The notes: generated from the sequence alone by a model not told the origin. Shown: positions 1 to 7,086, numbered from the stretch's first letter. The stretch is DNA of 8,478 bases from Acidobacteriota bacterium (GCA_026706225.1 JAPOZE010000465.1:1-8478); one strand, 5' to 3'. A program made the numbers and translations.

Positions 1-461
1 GCCTCATCAACGCCCGGGCCGAGACCGTTCACTTCAAACCCTCCTTCAGCGCCGCATTCCGCTTCCGGCGCTGCCTGGTACCGGCCAACGGCTGGTTCGA
101 ATGGAAGCGGTCCGGTCCCGCCAGGCAACCCTGGTTCGTGGCCCTGGCGGAGGAATCGCCCCTCTCCTTCGCCGCGCTTTGGGAGCGCTGGGACAAGGCG
201 GAAGAACCCATCGAATCCTTCACCATCATCACCACCGCCGCCGCGCCGGACCTGGCCGGCATTTACGAACGGCAGCCGGCCATCATCCCTCCCGGCCGGT
301 TCGACCAGTGGCTCGACCCCGCCTCGCCCTTGCCCCAACTGCTCGACCTGGTGCGGGAACCCTGCGCCGGCCCCTTCCGGCCGCGCCCCGTCAGCACCCG
401 GGTGAACCGCGTCAGCAACGACGACTCGGGGATACTGGATCCTCTTTCCAAAAAGATCTGA
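1..461 (+). CDS. SRAP-domain (YedK/HMCES-like) abasic-site DNA-protein crosslink protein, 5'-truncated by window edge
   Basis: The frame is open from base 3 to the TGA at 459-461, giving 152 visible residues; the start lies outside the window. The motifs NARAET (bases 9-26), RRCLVPANGWFEW (66-104) and the IPPGRFDQWLD stretch are diagnostic of the SRAP fold. SRAP proteins use an N-terminal Cys (Cys2 of E. coli YedK) to crosslink covalently to abasic sites in single-stranded DNA and shield them. The Asn and Arg of NARAET and the Glu of GWFEW (codon 99-101) match active-site positions. Cys2 would be upstream and cannot be seen. The usual IH-x-RMP motif reads IYERQP here, so the conserved His (H160 in YedK) appears to be Tyr (codon 264-266). 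The protein may have altered crosslink-reversal activity. The C-terminal part (PVSTRVNRVSNDDSGIL) is also family-typical. The gene is GC-rich, about 68% in one 60-base block, unlike the toxin-antitoxin genes that follow. Confidence 0.92.
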   Translation, partial: LINARAETVHFKPSFSAAFRFRRCLVPANGWFEWKRSGPARQPWFVALAEESPLSFAALWERWDKAEEPIESFTIITTAAAPDLAGIYERQPAIIPPGRFDQWLDPASPLPQLLDLVREPCAGPFRPRPVSTRVNRVSNDDSGILDPLSKKI

Positions 462-476
462 TCTGAGCGGAAAGCG

Positions 477-485
477 TGATATGAT
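477..485 (+). promoter_or_regulatory. Candidate extended -10 promoter for the toxin-antitoxin operon
   Basis: TGATATGAT contains an extended -10 TG followed by one base and TATGAT (480-485), one mismatch from TATAAT. No good -35 is visible 17 bases upstream, which extended -10 promoters can tolerate. Transcription would start near 492, just before or within the repeats at 496-519, so a repressor bound there could block it. This is an inference from a consensus match in a locally AT-rich stretch (about 35% GC in 481-540). Confidence 0.35.
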
Positions 486-495
486 TTGAAACGAT

Positions 496-519
496 ATAAC
501 CGGTTGAAATAACCAGTTG
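496..519 (+). promoter_or_regulatory. Tandem operator-like repeats upstream of the antitoxin
   Basis: Two 11-base copies, ATAACCGGTTG (496-506) and ATAACCAGTTG (509-519), differ at one base and are spaced 13 bases start to start. The core of the first, AACCGGTT (498-505), is a perfect palindrome; the second core, AACCAGTT (511-518), is one base from it. Paired palindromic boxes directly before the antitoxin start are the usual layout for Phd/YefM-type autoregulation, in which the antitoxin dimer, with toxin as co-repressor, binds its own promoter. The repeats are seen directly; the operator role is inferred. Confidence 0.5.
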
Positions 520-530
520 GACTGACAAAA

Positions 531-782
531 ATGCGTACAATCCAAGCTACCGAAGCCAAAGCGAATTTGGCCAAATTTCTGCGGACGGTTGAAACCGGGG
601 AGAGTATCGCCATCACACGTCATGGAAGGACAGTAGCACATCTGGTCCCGGCTCAGGATCACGAATGCGTCCGAAGACGGGAAGCGGTGGAACGATTCCT
701 GGAACGTCGTCGCGGGTGGCGGAAAATCAAAATGTCCACTCAGGAGATCCTCGCCACTCGCCATGAAGGACACCGGTTTTGA
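531..782 (+). CDS. Phd/YefM-family type II antitoxin
   Basis: This 83-residue protein has the Phd/YefM pattern: an N-terminal MRTIQATEAKANLAKFLRTV segment, then ETGESIAITRHGRTVAHLVP (residues 21-40), the beta-hairpin and helix of the DNA-binding dimer. It is followed by an Arg/Glu-rich helical tail (residues 46-66) likely to wrap the toxin. In this family the N-terminal half binds operator DNA and the C-terminal part neutralises the toxin. ATG at 531 is the natural start because the conserved block begins there; the upstream Shine-Dalgarno is weak (GTTGGA, 516-521). The stop at 780-782 overlaps the toxin start by four bases, indicating translational coupling. GC is about 53% in the block 541-600, clearly below the flanking genes. 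The partner is a VapC-type PIN toxin, a common pairing for Phd-like antitoxins. Confidence 0.9.
   Translation: MRTIQATEAKANLAKFLRTVETGESIAITRHGRTVAHLVPAQDHECVRRREAVERFLERRRGWRKIKMSTQEILATRHEGHRF
765..770 (+). promoter_or_regulatory. Ribosome binding site that sets the TTG start of the toxin
   Basis: GAAGGA lies inside the antitoxin's last codons, eight bases before the TTG at 779. It supports use of this non-ATG start, since no in-frame ATG precedes the conserved VLDASV block. Confidence 0.5.
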
Positions 783-1183
783 GCGGGTTTGTCCTTGATG
801 CATCAGTTGCTGTCGCCTGGCTGTTCGATGACGAATCGGATCCGGGAGCGGAATTTGCTCTGACGCGACTCAAGAACGAACAAGCTCTGGTGCCGCAACA
901 CTGGATGCTTGAGGTGCGTAATTCGCTCCTGGTGGGAGAGCGCCGTGGCCGTATCCGGGCCAATGAGGTCGACCAACGTCTGGACAGTCTGAGAGCACTG
1001 CCGCTACGGACCGATTCGGATCCGGACCTGCATGTCGCATTCGCCCTGGCCAGGGCTCACCGACTGTCCATTTACGACGCTATCTACCTGGAACTGGCTA
1101 AACGCACTGGGCTTGCCTTGGCCACGCTGGACGACAGGCTCAAACAAGCCGCCCTCAGCGAAGGCTTGGCGCTGGTGAAATAA
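779..1183 (+). CDS. vapC: VapC-type PIN-domain ribonuclease toxin
   Basis: This 134-residue protein has the length and layout of VapC toxins, which cleave specific RNAs (tRNA or rRNA in studied members) using Mg2+ held by four acidic residues. The expected residues are all present: Asp7 in VLDASV, Glu45 in WMLEVRNSL, Asp100 in LSIYDAIYLELA and Asp118 in LATLDDRL. The catalytic site therefore looks intact and the toxin is predicted active. The start is TTG at 779-781, overlapping the antitoxin TGA; a GAAGGA ribosome binding site lies eight bases upstream. The TAA stop is at 1181-1183, and the large helicase gene starts 32 bases later on the same strand, so read-through transcription is likely. 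The exact RNA target cannot be read from the sequence. The symbol is given at family level only. Confidence 0.93.
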   Translation: MSGFVLDASVAVAWLFDDESDPGAEFALTRLKNEQALVPQHWMLEVRNSLLVGERRGRIRANEVDQRLDSLRALPLRTDSDPDLHVAFALARAHRLSIYDAIYLELAKRTGLALATLDDRLKQAALSEGLALVK

Positions 1184-1215
1184 CCAAGTGCAAGCAGGCA
1201 CATTCGCGAGAATAC

Positions 1216-4200
1216 ATGACCACACATCTCTCTGCGCGACTTGCCTGGCACGACCGTGGTTGGGACGGCCGAGTCTGCGACGCGCCGCACCTCAACGCCC
1301 ACTGCATCGTCCACCAACACATTCGCGACTCTCGAGACGACGAAAAGGAGCGCAGGTTTGCGGGCGCGCACCTGTCTGATTTGGATGGTTGGCTTCCGCC
1401 TTGCTCGCGGGATCCGGCCGCATACGCCCAGCGTGGTTTCGTCATCGTCCATCGGGATCCGCTTGAGTTTCGTCGGCTTCCCTCGGTATCGGAAAACCTA
1501 CCTCCTTATTCGTCCTGCCCAGCCCCGTATCGGTGGATGCGCGAGGAGTTCTTCCAGGAAGTGTGCGAGGCAGAGGATCTGACGATCCGAGGGCCCGACG
1601 AAGCCCGGAGCAACGGCTGGGTGTTTGAGCCAGACCGGCAGCGGGCGCTCCTCAAGCTCTTCTGGGGAAAGCTGGAGCCTCGCAAATCCCTCATCTTCTA
1701 CTACTGCAACCATGGCAACCCCATCGACGAGAACACGGCACGTATTATCGTCGGCGTGGGCAGGATTGCGGATATAGGTCCACAACTCTACTTCGGGACA
1801 ACGCCGACGTACCGGGATCAGTATCCCGTCTGGTCTCGGCGCATCAGCCAAGCCTACCCTGACCAAGGGGTTCAGATCCCGTATCAAGAGTACCTGCGTG
1901 CCGGTCATCCCACGGACAAAATCGTCTGTCGCGTGCCCCGGAACGCCCTGCTGCCCTTCTCCTACGGCGGAGAACATGTCCACGATGACGTTGCCGTCGC
2001 CATCCTGGAGCGCGTCATTCAATGCGTCGAGCGGGTTGCCGCTGACGGACACGTCGCTGGTGATTGGGAACAGCGTCTCGCTTGGCTGAACGATGCGCTT
2101 GCCGAGGTGTGGTGTGGACGCGGACCGTTCCCCGGCGTTGGGAGTGTGCTGCAGTACCTTGGGTTTTCGAAGGGCACTTCTTTCCAACGGGCTGTACTGA
2201 CTCCGATGGCGAAACAGGCCGAGAATCCTTGGGACTACGTGCTTTCGATCCTCGAAGGAAGCACCGAGCCGGACTGGGAACCTTACCGAACCGGACTTCT
2301 CAAGGCGCGCGAGCGATGGGGTATCCTCAAGTCCCGTCAGGCACTCCTATCCAAGCTCGCCAGGTTCGAACTCACCCCGCACCAAGTTTGTCGCATCGCC
2401 AATCCCGACCAGCGGGCAGCGAGCGGGATCGACGCCACCGAGGACGCGCTTGTCGTTAACCCCTATATTGTGTGCGAGAGCGATCTCGGTGCCGTCGGCT
2501 CCGACCCCGTGGCGTTGGAAACAATTGATCACGGCCTCCGCCCCTCGGCAGATGCCGCCCTGTTTCCCGACGATGACGAGGTGTCGCACGACGACAAACG
2601 CCGGGTCCGGGCTGTTGGCGTCGCGGTGCTTCAGGAAGCCTCCGACAACGGAGATACGCTCCTGACGCTCTCCGACTTCCTGAGCCGAGTCTTCGAACGG
2701 TTTCCCCACAAGCGCGCATGCAGGCCGGACCGAGACGTCCTGTTTGCCGAAGCGGACTTCTACAAGCACTCCCTCTGGACTGCCTTCGATTTCGATCCAC
2801 CTCTCGTTGCTCTCAAGCGCCTCCAGTCCTTGGAACAAGGCTCCGCTTCGATGCTCAGGCGGCGGGCCAAGAAGGTTAACCCTGCCCCCAATCCCCCTAT
2901 CGACTGGCTTGCGGAGCTCAAAGGAGAGTTCGGCGAGCCAAAGTCCGACCGCCAGCGTGCAGCGCTCGACGAGAAGGTGGCCGCACTGGATACGCTCTTC
3001 GCCCGGAGGCTGAGCATCTTGACTGGGGGCGCAGGCACGGGGAAGACATCAGTCCTCAAGGTCTTCCTGCAGGAGCTGGAACGCGCCGAGGGACGCCATC
3101 CGACGCTCCTGCTGACCCCGACCGGGAAAGCACGCGTGCGCCTCTCTACGAAAACTGGGCGCAATGCGATGACTATTCACCAGTTTCTGTTGAAGCAAGG
3201 CTGGTTCGTAGCCGGAATATTCGCGCTGAAGCCGGAAAGCGATCGGAGTCCCTACCAGGCGACCACCGTCATTGTCGACGAGTGCTCGATGATCCCGACA
3301 GATCTCTTTGGGACGCTGCTCCGCGCGCTCGACACGGGACCGCTCCGTCGACTGATCCTGGTGGGAGACCCGAACCAGCTTCCTCCGATCGGTCCGGGGC
3401 GGCCGTTCGCGGATATCATCGAATGGCTCCACAAAGACCACGCCAAGTGTGTCGCGCCTCTTCGTGTCTGCATGCGTACCAATGAGGAAGACGGTGATTC
3501 CCCCAAAGACAGCGTTGCGCTCGCCCTTGCAGACGGTTATCGGGCATCGGTGGTCAGCCCCGGCGATGACGAGATTCTGGCCGCAGTAGCCCGGGGAGAG
3601 TCGAGCGGTGATCTGGAGGTTGTGTTCTGGGACGATCACGATCAGCTGATCACGGAACTGAAGAGCCGAATGGCGGCGAACTTGGAGATCGGCAACGAAG
3701 ACTACGAGAGCTTTAACCGATCCCTCGGGGTCGACAAGAGAGACTGGGTATGTAGCGAGGCTTGGCAAATCCTTTCTCCCACCCGAGCCCAGCACTTCGG
3801 CACGGAGGATCTGAACCGCCAGATCCAGAAGGAGTACAAGGGCGGTCTAATCGTTACGGCCAAGCGCAATAAGCGGCGGCCGTTTGGAGACCAGGAGATC
3901 GTATGGAGCGACAAAGTTATCCAGATTCTAAACCGATCGATGGGGGCGTGGCCACGGAACATGGGCTTGGACTACGTGGCAAATGGGGAAATCGGAATCG
4001 TCGCGAGAACCTCTCGCGATAGCCTCGATGTTGCGTTCTCCACGCAGCCCGAGGTTACCTACCGGTACTACCGCTCGCAGGTGGAGGAAAACATCCAACT
4101 CGCGTACGCGTTGACCGTTCACAAGGCCCAGGGAAGCGACTTCGACATCGTGTTCCTGGTCGTCCCGCAGACGGCATCGACCTTGTCGAGGGAGTTGATC

Positions 4201-4731
4201 TACACGGGACTCACTCGCTTCCGCCGTAAGCTGGTGCTGCTGATCGAGAGGGACATCGAGCCGCTACGCCACCTGCGCAGCCCCGGCTGTTCGGAGACGG
4301 GCGGTCGCAACACCCACATGTTCTCCCTGGCGACCCGCTCCGACGACATACGACGGCCTCATCTTGCGACGCTCAAGCACCGCACGCAGAAGGGAGACGC
4401 GGTCCGCTCGAAGAGCGAGGTGGTCGTGGCCGATATCCTCTATACACTTGGGATCAGCTATTTGTACGAGAAACCTCTCTTCTCGCGCTCGGACTCGAAG
4501 GATTTCCGCCTACCGGATTTCACCGCTAGCTTCGAGGGAGACGTCTACTTCTGGGAACACCTCGGCATGCTGAGCGTACCGAGCTACCGCGAGGCGTGGG
4601 AACGTAAGCGCCAGTGGTACGACGACAACGGGTACGCCGAGCGATTGATCACTTCCGAGGACGAGCCAGACGGCAGCATTGACGCCGCTCGGATCGAGCG
4701 GATCGCTCGGGAGCGGATTCTCGAAGAATAG
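1216..4731 (+). CDS. RecD-like SF1B helicase fused to a C-terminal PD-(D/E)XK-like nuclease, with a Cys-containing N-terminal domain
   Basis: This 1171-residue protein appears to be a DNA helicase-nuclease. Residues 8-35 carry WHDRGWDG-x2-C-x5-N-x2-C; further cysteines lie at 63 (PPCSR) and 101 (SCPAPYRWM). Residues 135-450 hold an unrecognised region including SLIFYYCNHGNPIDE and VGVGRIADIG. The helicase core follows: SDRQRAAL (577-584), Walker A GGAGTGKT (604-611), LLLTPTGKAR (631-640), Walker B VIVDECSM (685-692), GDPNQLPPIGPG (717-728), ILSPTRAQHFGTEDLN (852-867), VANGEIGIV (921-929), TVHKAQGSDFD (967-977) and YTGLTRFRRKL (996-1006). This motif set is RecD/TraA-like. The C-terminus resembles a PD-(D/E)XK fold: Glu1068 in SKSEVVVADIL, Asp1101 in RLPDF, Glu1114 in WEHLG and Lys1131. 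ATG 1216 is chosen because the conserved N-terminal block begins just after it; its ribosome site is weak. The gene sits 32 bases after the toxin and has no partner downstream. Helicase assignment is firm. Nuclease activity is probable; a defence role is inferred. Confidence 0.9.
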   Translation: MTTHLSARLAWHDRGWDGRVCDAPHLNAHCIVHQHIRDSRDDEKERRFAGAHLSDLDGWLPPCSRDPAAYAQRGFVIVHRDPLEFRRLPSVSENLPPYSSCPAPYRWMREEFFQEVCEAEDLTIRGPDEARSNGWVFEPDRQRALLKLFWGKLEPRKSLIFYYCNHGNPIDENTARIIVGVGRIADIGPQLYFGTTPTYRDQYPVWSRRISQAYPDQGVQIPYQEYLRAGHPTDKIVCRVPRNALLPFSYGGEHVHDDVAVAILERVIQCVERVAADGHVAGDWEQRLAWLNDALAEVWCGRGPFPGVGSVLQYLGFSKGTSFQRAVLTPMAKQAENPWDYVLSILEGSTEPDWEPYRTGLLKARERWGILKSRQALLSKLARFELTPHQVCRIANPDQRAASGIDATEDALVVNPYIVCESDLGAVGSDPVALETIDHGLRPSADAALFPDDDEVSHDDKRRVRAVGVAVLQEASDNGDTLLTLSDFLSRVFERFPHKRACRPDRDVLFAEADFYKHSLWTAFDFDPPLVALKRLQSLEQGSASMLRRRAKKVNPAPNPPIDWLAELKGEFGEPKSDRQRAALDEKVAALDTLFARRLSILTGGAGTGKTSVLKVFLQELERAEGRHPTLLLTPTGKARVRLSTKTGRNAMTIHQFLLKQGWFVAGIFALKPESDRSPYQATTVIVDECSMIPTDLFGTLLRALDTGPLRRLILVGDPNQLPPIGPGRPFADIIEWLHKDHAKCVAPLRVCMRTNEEDGDSPKDSVALALADGYRASVVSPGDDEILAAVARGESSGDLEVVFWDDHDQLITELKSRMAANLEIGNEDYESFNRSLGVDKRDWVCSEAWQILSPTRAQHFGTEDLNRQIQKEYKGGLIVTAKRNKRRPFGDQEIVWSDKVIQILNRSMGAWPRNMGLDYVANGEIGIVARTSRDSLDVAFSTQPEVTYRYYRSQVEENIQLAYALTVHKAQGSDFDIVFLVVPQTASTLSRELIYTGLTRFRRKLVLLIERDIEPLRHLRSPGCSETGGRNTHMFSLATRSDDIRRPHLATLKHRTQKGDAVRSKSEVVVADILYTLGISYLYEKPLFSRSDSKDFRLPDFTASFEGDVYFWEHLGMLSVPSYREAWERKRQWYDDNGYAERLITSEDEPDGSIDAARIERIARERILEE

Positions 4732-5079
4732 CGGCGCGGATGAAAGCTGAAGTGAACCCGTGGCGGAGAGGGCACAGACTCCGAGGCAACAGAAGTTGAT
4801 TGCGCAGACGGCGAGGACCTTACGGCCCGTGGACGGCTTCGGCGTTTCCGTACATTCCCGTGTACCATGAGGGGAAATACGAGGAAATCAGAAGCAACCT
4901 GTTGACTGTAACTCCTTTGATATTAGTAGTGTGTGGGCGTCTTGCGAATATCCCTGCCTTACCTCCACAAACTGCCCTCCCTCGTCTCTCAGGGGCACCC
5001 AACTGCCGGGGATTGCCCTCCGACCCCCGAGGCGGGTCGTGAACTCGACCAGTCCCTCCTTCGAGTTGAGGCTAAGAGG
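4732..5079. other. Convergent intergenic region without a supported gene
   Basis: These 348 bases separate the converging helicase and transporter genes. Short open frames exist on both strands but show no recognisable motif, no good ribosome site and no homology that I recognise, and the longest run into the transporter gene. The middle (4861-4920, about 43% GC) is more AT-rich than the surroundings. I see no tRNA, no attachment-site remnant and no clear intrinsic terminator with a T tract. Two short inverted repeats near the right end are listed separately. Confidence 0.6.
5021..5067. repeat. Two adjacent short inverted repeats downstream of the converging genes
   Basis: CGACCC (5021-5026) pairs with GGGTCG (5034-5039) across a 7-base loop. 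AACTCGA (5042-5048) pairs with TCGAGTT (5061-5067) across a 12-base loop. They lie just past the stop of the minus-strand transporter gene and could help end transcription, but neither is followed by a T tract on either strand. A terminator role is only a guess. Confidence 0.25.
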
Positions 5080-7035
5080 TCACACCTTCAGAATCACGAT
5101 GACGGTGATTCCCAGGAAGAAGAGGCCGCAGCAGACCAGGCCGATCCTGCTGATCCAGCCCGGACGCAGTTCGGGGGGCAGCAGTGAGTGGTTGACGTAG
5201 AGGACGTGCAGCGAGCTGGCTCCCAGGGCCACGTTCATCAAGACCGTCCCCACCTTGGCGATCTGGAGGGGGTTGAACAGGGAGAGGGCGAACAGGCCCC
5301 AGATCCCGTAGGCCAGCAGGATTCCGTAGTAGATGAACTTGACCTGGTTTCCTCCCAGGGTCCTGGCCCGGCGGCTCACCGTCCAGATGATGTCGGTCCA
5401 ACGCCTGGCGATGTTGTCTCCCGAGTGGATCTGGTTGGGAGCCAGAACCAGGAAGCTGATCAGCAGGGTCAGCGGCCACAGGATATAGCCGAAGTCGGGG
5501 TAGCGGGACGCCAGCCCGTCGGCCACCATGGCGCCCACCCGGTTTCCCGAAATGGGAGCGTTGCGGATGAACTCCAGCGACAGCATGCAGGGGAGGGCCA
5601 TGCCCAGAAAGCTGCCGATCACCCAGATGGCCTGGTCCCGGCGAATCTGGCGGAGCCAGCCCCTCCACCGCTGCAGGGATTCCCGGCTGATGGCAAAAAC
5701 CTCGCCCACGTGGGAGAGGCTGATGGTCATTCCTCCCACGGCGCTGGGGATGGCTCCGACACGGGCCCCCATGCCCCAGCCCTTGTCTCGGGTATAGTTG
5801 GAGAAGAGGCTGTTGGACAGGCCGCCGGCGCCGGCAATGGCCGCCAGCCCGGCCAGCATGGCCCACTCCAGGTAAGGCAGTCGTCCATGTTCGCGGGCGT
5901 ACCCGATCAGGCTCACCAGCTCCAGGCCCTGGCGGTCCACCAGTTCTCCCAGGCGGCGGGCAAAGGCCTGAGGAAGCTCCTCCAGGCTCTCGAAGCGTTC
6001 CACCAGTCCGTTCCGCTTCACAAAGAATGCGGTGGGACGCCAGGATCGATCCTCGGCGATCCTGCCTTCGGCCGACAAGACGGCTGTCCCTTCGACAACC
6101 TCGACGTAGAACCCGCCTTTTCGAGCCAGCCTTCCGGCCTGTTCCAGCATGCGCCTGCGCCGATTCTCCAGTCCGGGGGGAATCGGATCTCCGATTCCGA
6201 AGCTCTGCCGGTTCCCTTCCCGATCGACCGCAAATGACAAGGGCACCGGCCTGCCGTTTTCCAGGGTTCCACGGATGGTATAGGCGACCCCGGCTTCCCG
6301 GGTGCTCAGGGTGAAATGCCCGTCGGCGATGACTGTGGCAGCCCGCAACGGCGCCGACCCGACCCGGAAGAACCCGCTGAAGACCTCCCCGACGTTGCGC
6401 CCCGAAACCATGAACAGCGAGGTGAAAGCGAGGAAAGCCAGCACGATGACCATCTTGGCGGTCATGAGACGTTCGATCAAGCGGTAGACCGTTCCCCCAA
6501 AGATCAAGGGCACAAAGGCCAGGATGAAGATGAGATAGCCCAACAGCTTGACCAGACCCGCTTCCGACATGTCGAAGCCCAGCCAACTGGTCATCCCGGC
6601 GCCGGGCAAATGGCCCAGCATGGCGGCCGCCAGGGGCACCGCCGCGTTGGAGGCCATGAAGGGCCAGATACTGGAAAACTCCAGGACCGCGTAGAAGGGA
6701 ATCCAGAAACGGCGGCCGGGCCAGGATCGGCAGAAGCCCACGTGCACCGGCTCTCCGCAGTAGAGGGTGTAGCGCATCACCTCCAGGTTGTAGAACAACT
6801 GCATGAGGATGCTCAAACCACCCAGCCAGAGGAGCGTCCCGCCGTACTGGGCCGTCACGGCCGGACCGAAGAGCCACTCTCCGGCTCCGATCGACACTCC
6901 TACCATGACGACCCCCGGACCGATGAGCGAGGTGATCTGGCGCCATCCGAAACGGGGGGATGGAGGAAGGTCCCCGCGGCTCCAGGAAGGGATGGCGGGG
7001 TCCATGGATGGATTGGGTTGGGGGGCGTTGTTCAT
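5080..7035 (-). CDS. Nramp-related (APC-superfold) membrane transporter with a soluble insertion
   Basis: This 651-residue integral membrane protein has about 11-12 hydrophobic segments (roughly 36-60, 66-88, 111-140, 162-181, 192-212, 390-412, 428-450, 467-490, 515-535, 566-588, 594-615 and 629-651). The opening LIGPGVVMVGVSIGAGEWLFGP and the block GLSNSLFSNYTRDKGWGMG resemble transmembrane segments 1 and 6 of the Nramp family, which move divalent metals by proton coupling. Where classic Nramp proteins have DPGN, this one has GAGE (residues 50-53), so the metal-binding Asp and Asn are absent and the substrate is uncertain. Residues about 225-388 form a polar insertion between segments 5 and 6. 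ATG 7035 is the first start after the symporter stop, 51 bases away and in the same frame; no clear ribosome site is visible. The gene is probably co-transcribed with the symporter. Nramp relationship is likely; function is not established. Confidence 0.75.
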   Translation of the reverse strand: MNNAPQPNPSMDPAIPSWSRGDLPPSPRFGWRQITSLIGPGVVMVGVSIGAGEWLFGPAVTAQYGGTLLWLGGLSILMQLFYNLEVMRYTLYCGEPVHVGFCRSWPGRRFWIPFYAVLEFSSIWPFMASNAAVPLAAAMLGHLPGAGMTSWLGFDMSEAGLVKLLGYLIFILAFVPLIFGGTVYRLIERLMTAKMVIVLAFLAFTSLFMVSGRNVGEVFSGFFRVGSAPLRAATVIADGHFTLSTREAGVAYTIRGTLENGRPVPLSFAVDREGNRQSFGIGDPIPPGLENRRRRMLEQAGRLARKGGFYVEVVEGTAVLSAEGRIAEDRSWRPTAFFVKRNGLVERFESLEELPQAFARRLGELVDRQGLELVSLIGYAREHGRLPYLEWAMLAGLAAIAGAGGLSNSLFSNYTRDKGWGMGARVGAIPSAVGGMTISLSHVGEVFAISRESLQRWRGWLRQIRRDQAIWVIGSFLGMALPCMLSLEFIRNAPISGNRVGAMVADGLASRYPDFGYILWPLTLLISFLVLAPNQIHSGDNIARRWTDIIWTVSRRARTLGGNQVKFIYYGILLAYGIWGLFALSLFNPLQIAKVGTVLMNVALGASSLHVLYVNHSLLPPELRPGWISRIGLVCCGLFFLGITVIVILKV

Positions 7036-7086
7036 GAGCGGTGTCGCGGACGGAGAAGAAACGGCTCGCGGCTGTGACGCCTGACC

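Noticed and set aside
1188..1201. GTGC-GCAC hairpin between the toxin and the helicase gene as a terminator
   Set aside because: The stem is only four base pairs and has no T tract; it is expected by chance.
1498..2187. A 229-codon minus-strand open frame inside the helicase-nuclease gene
   Set aside because: It lies fully antisense to the N-terminal half of the 1171-residue protein, whose frame continues unbroken into clear helicase motifs. No motif is seen in the antisense product.
4695..4709. Perfect inverted repeat CGAGCG-GAT-CGCTCG near the end of the helicase-nuclease gene
   Set aside because: It lies within codons for the Arg/Ile/Glu-rich tail and is explained by repeated similar codons. 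No T tract follows, so it is not a terminator.
4902..4930. TTGACT followed by AT-rich sequence in the intergenic region, resembling a promoter
   Set aside because: The possible -10 elements are at poor spacing (11 or 13 bases) or poor match (TAGTAG at 16), and no gene lies downstream on that strand.
5188..6237. A 349-codon plus-strand open frame antisense to the Nramp-like gene
   Set aside because: The composition is low-complexity (Gln, Gly, His, Asp) and typical of an antisense frame in GC-rich coding DNA, with no ribosome site or recognisable motif.
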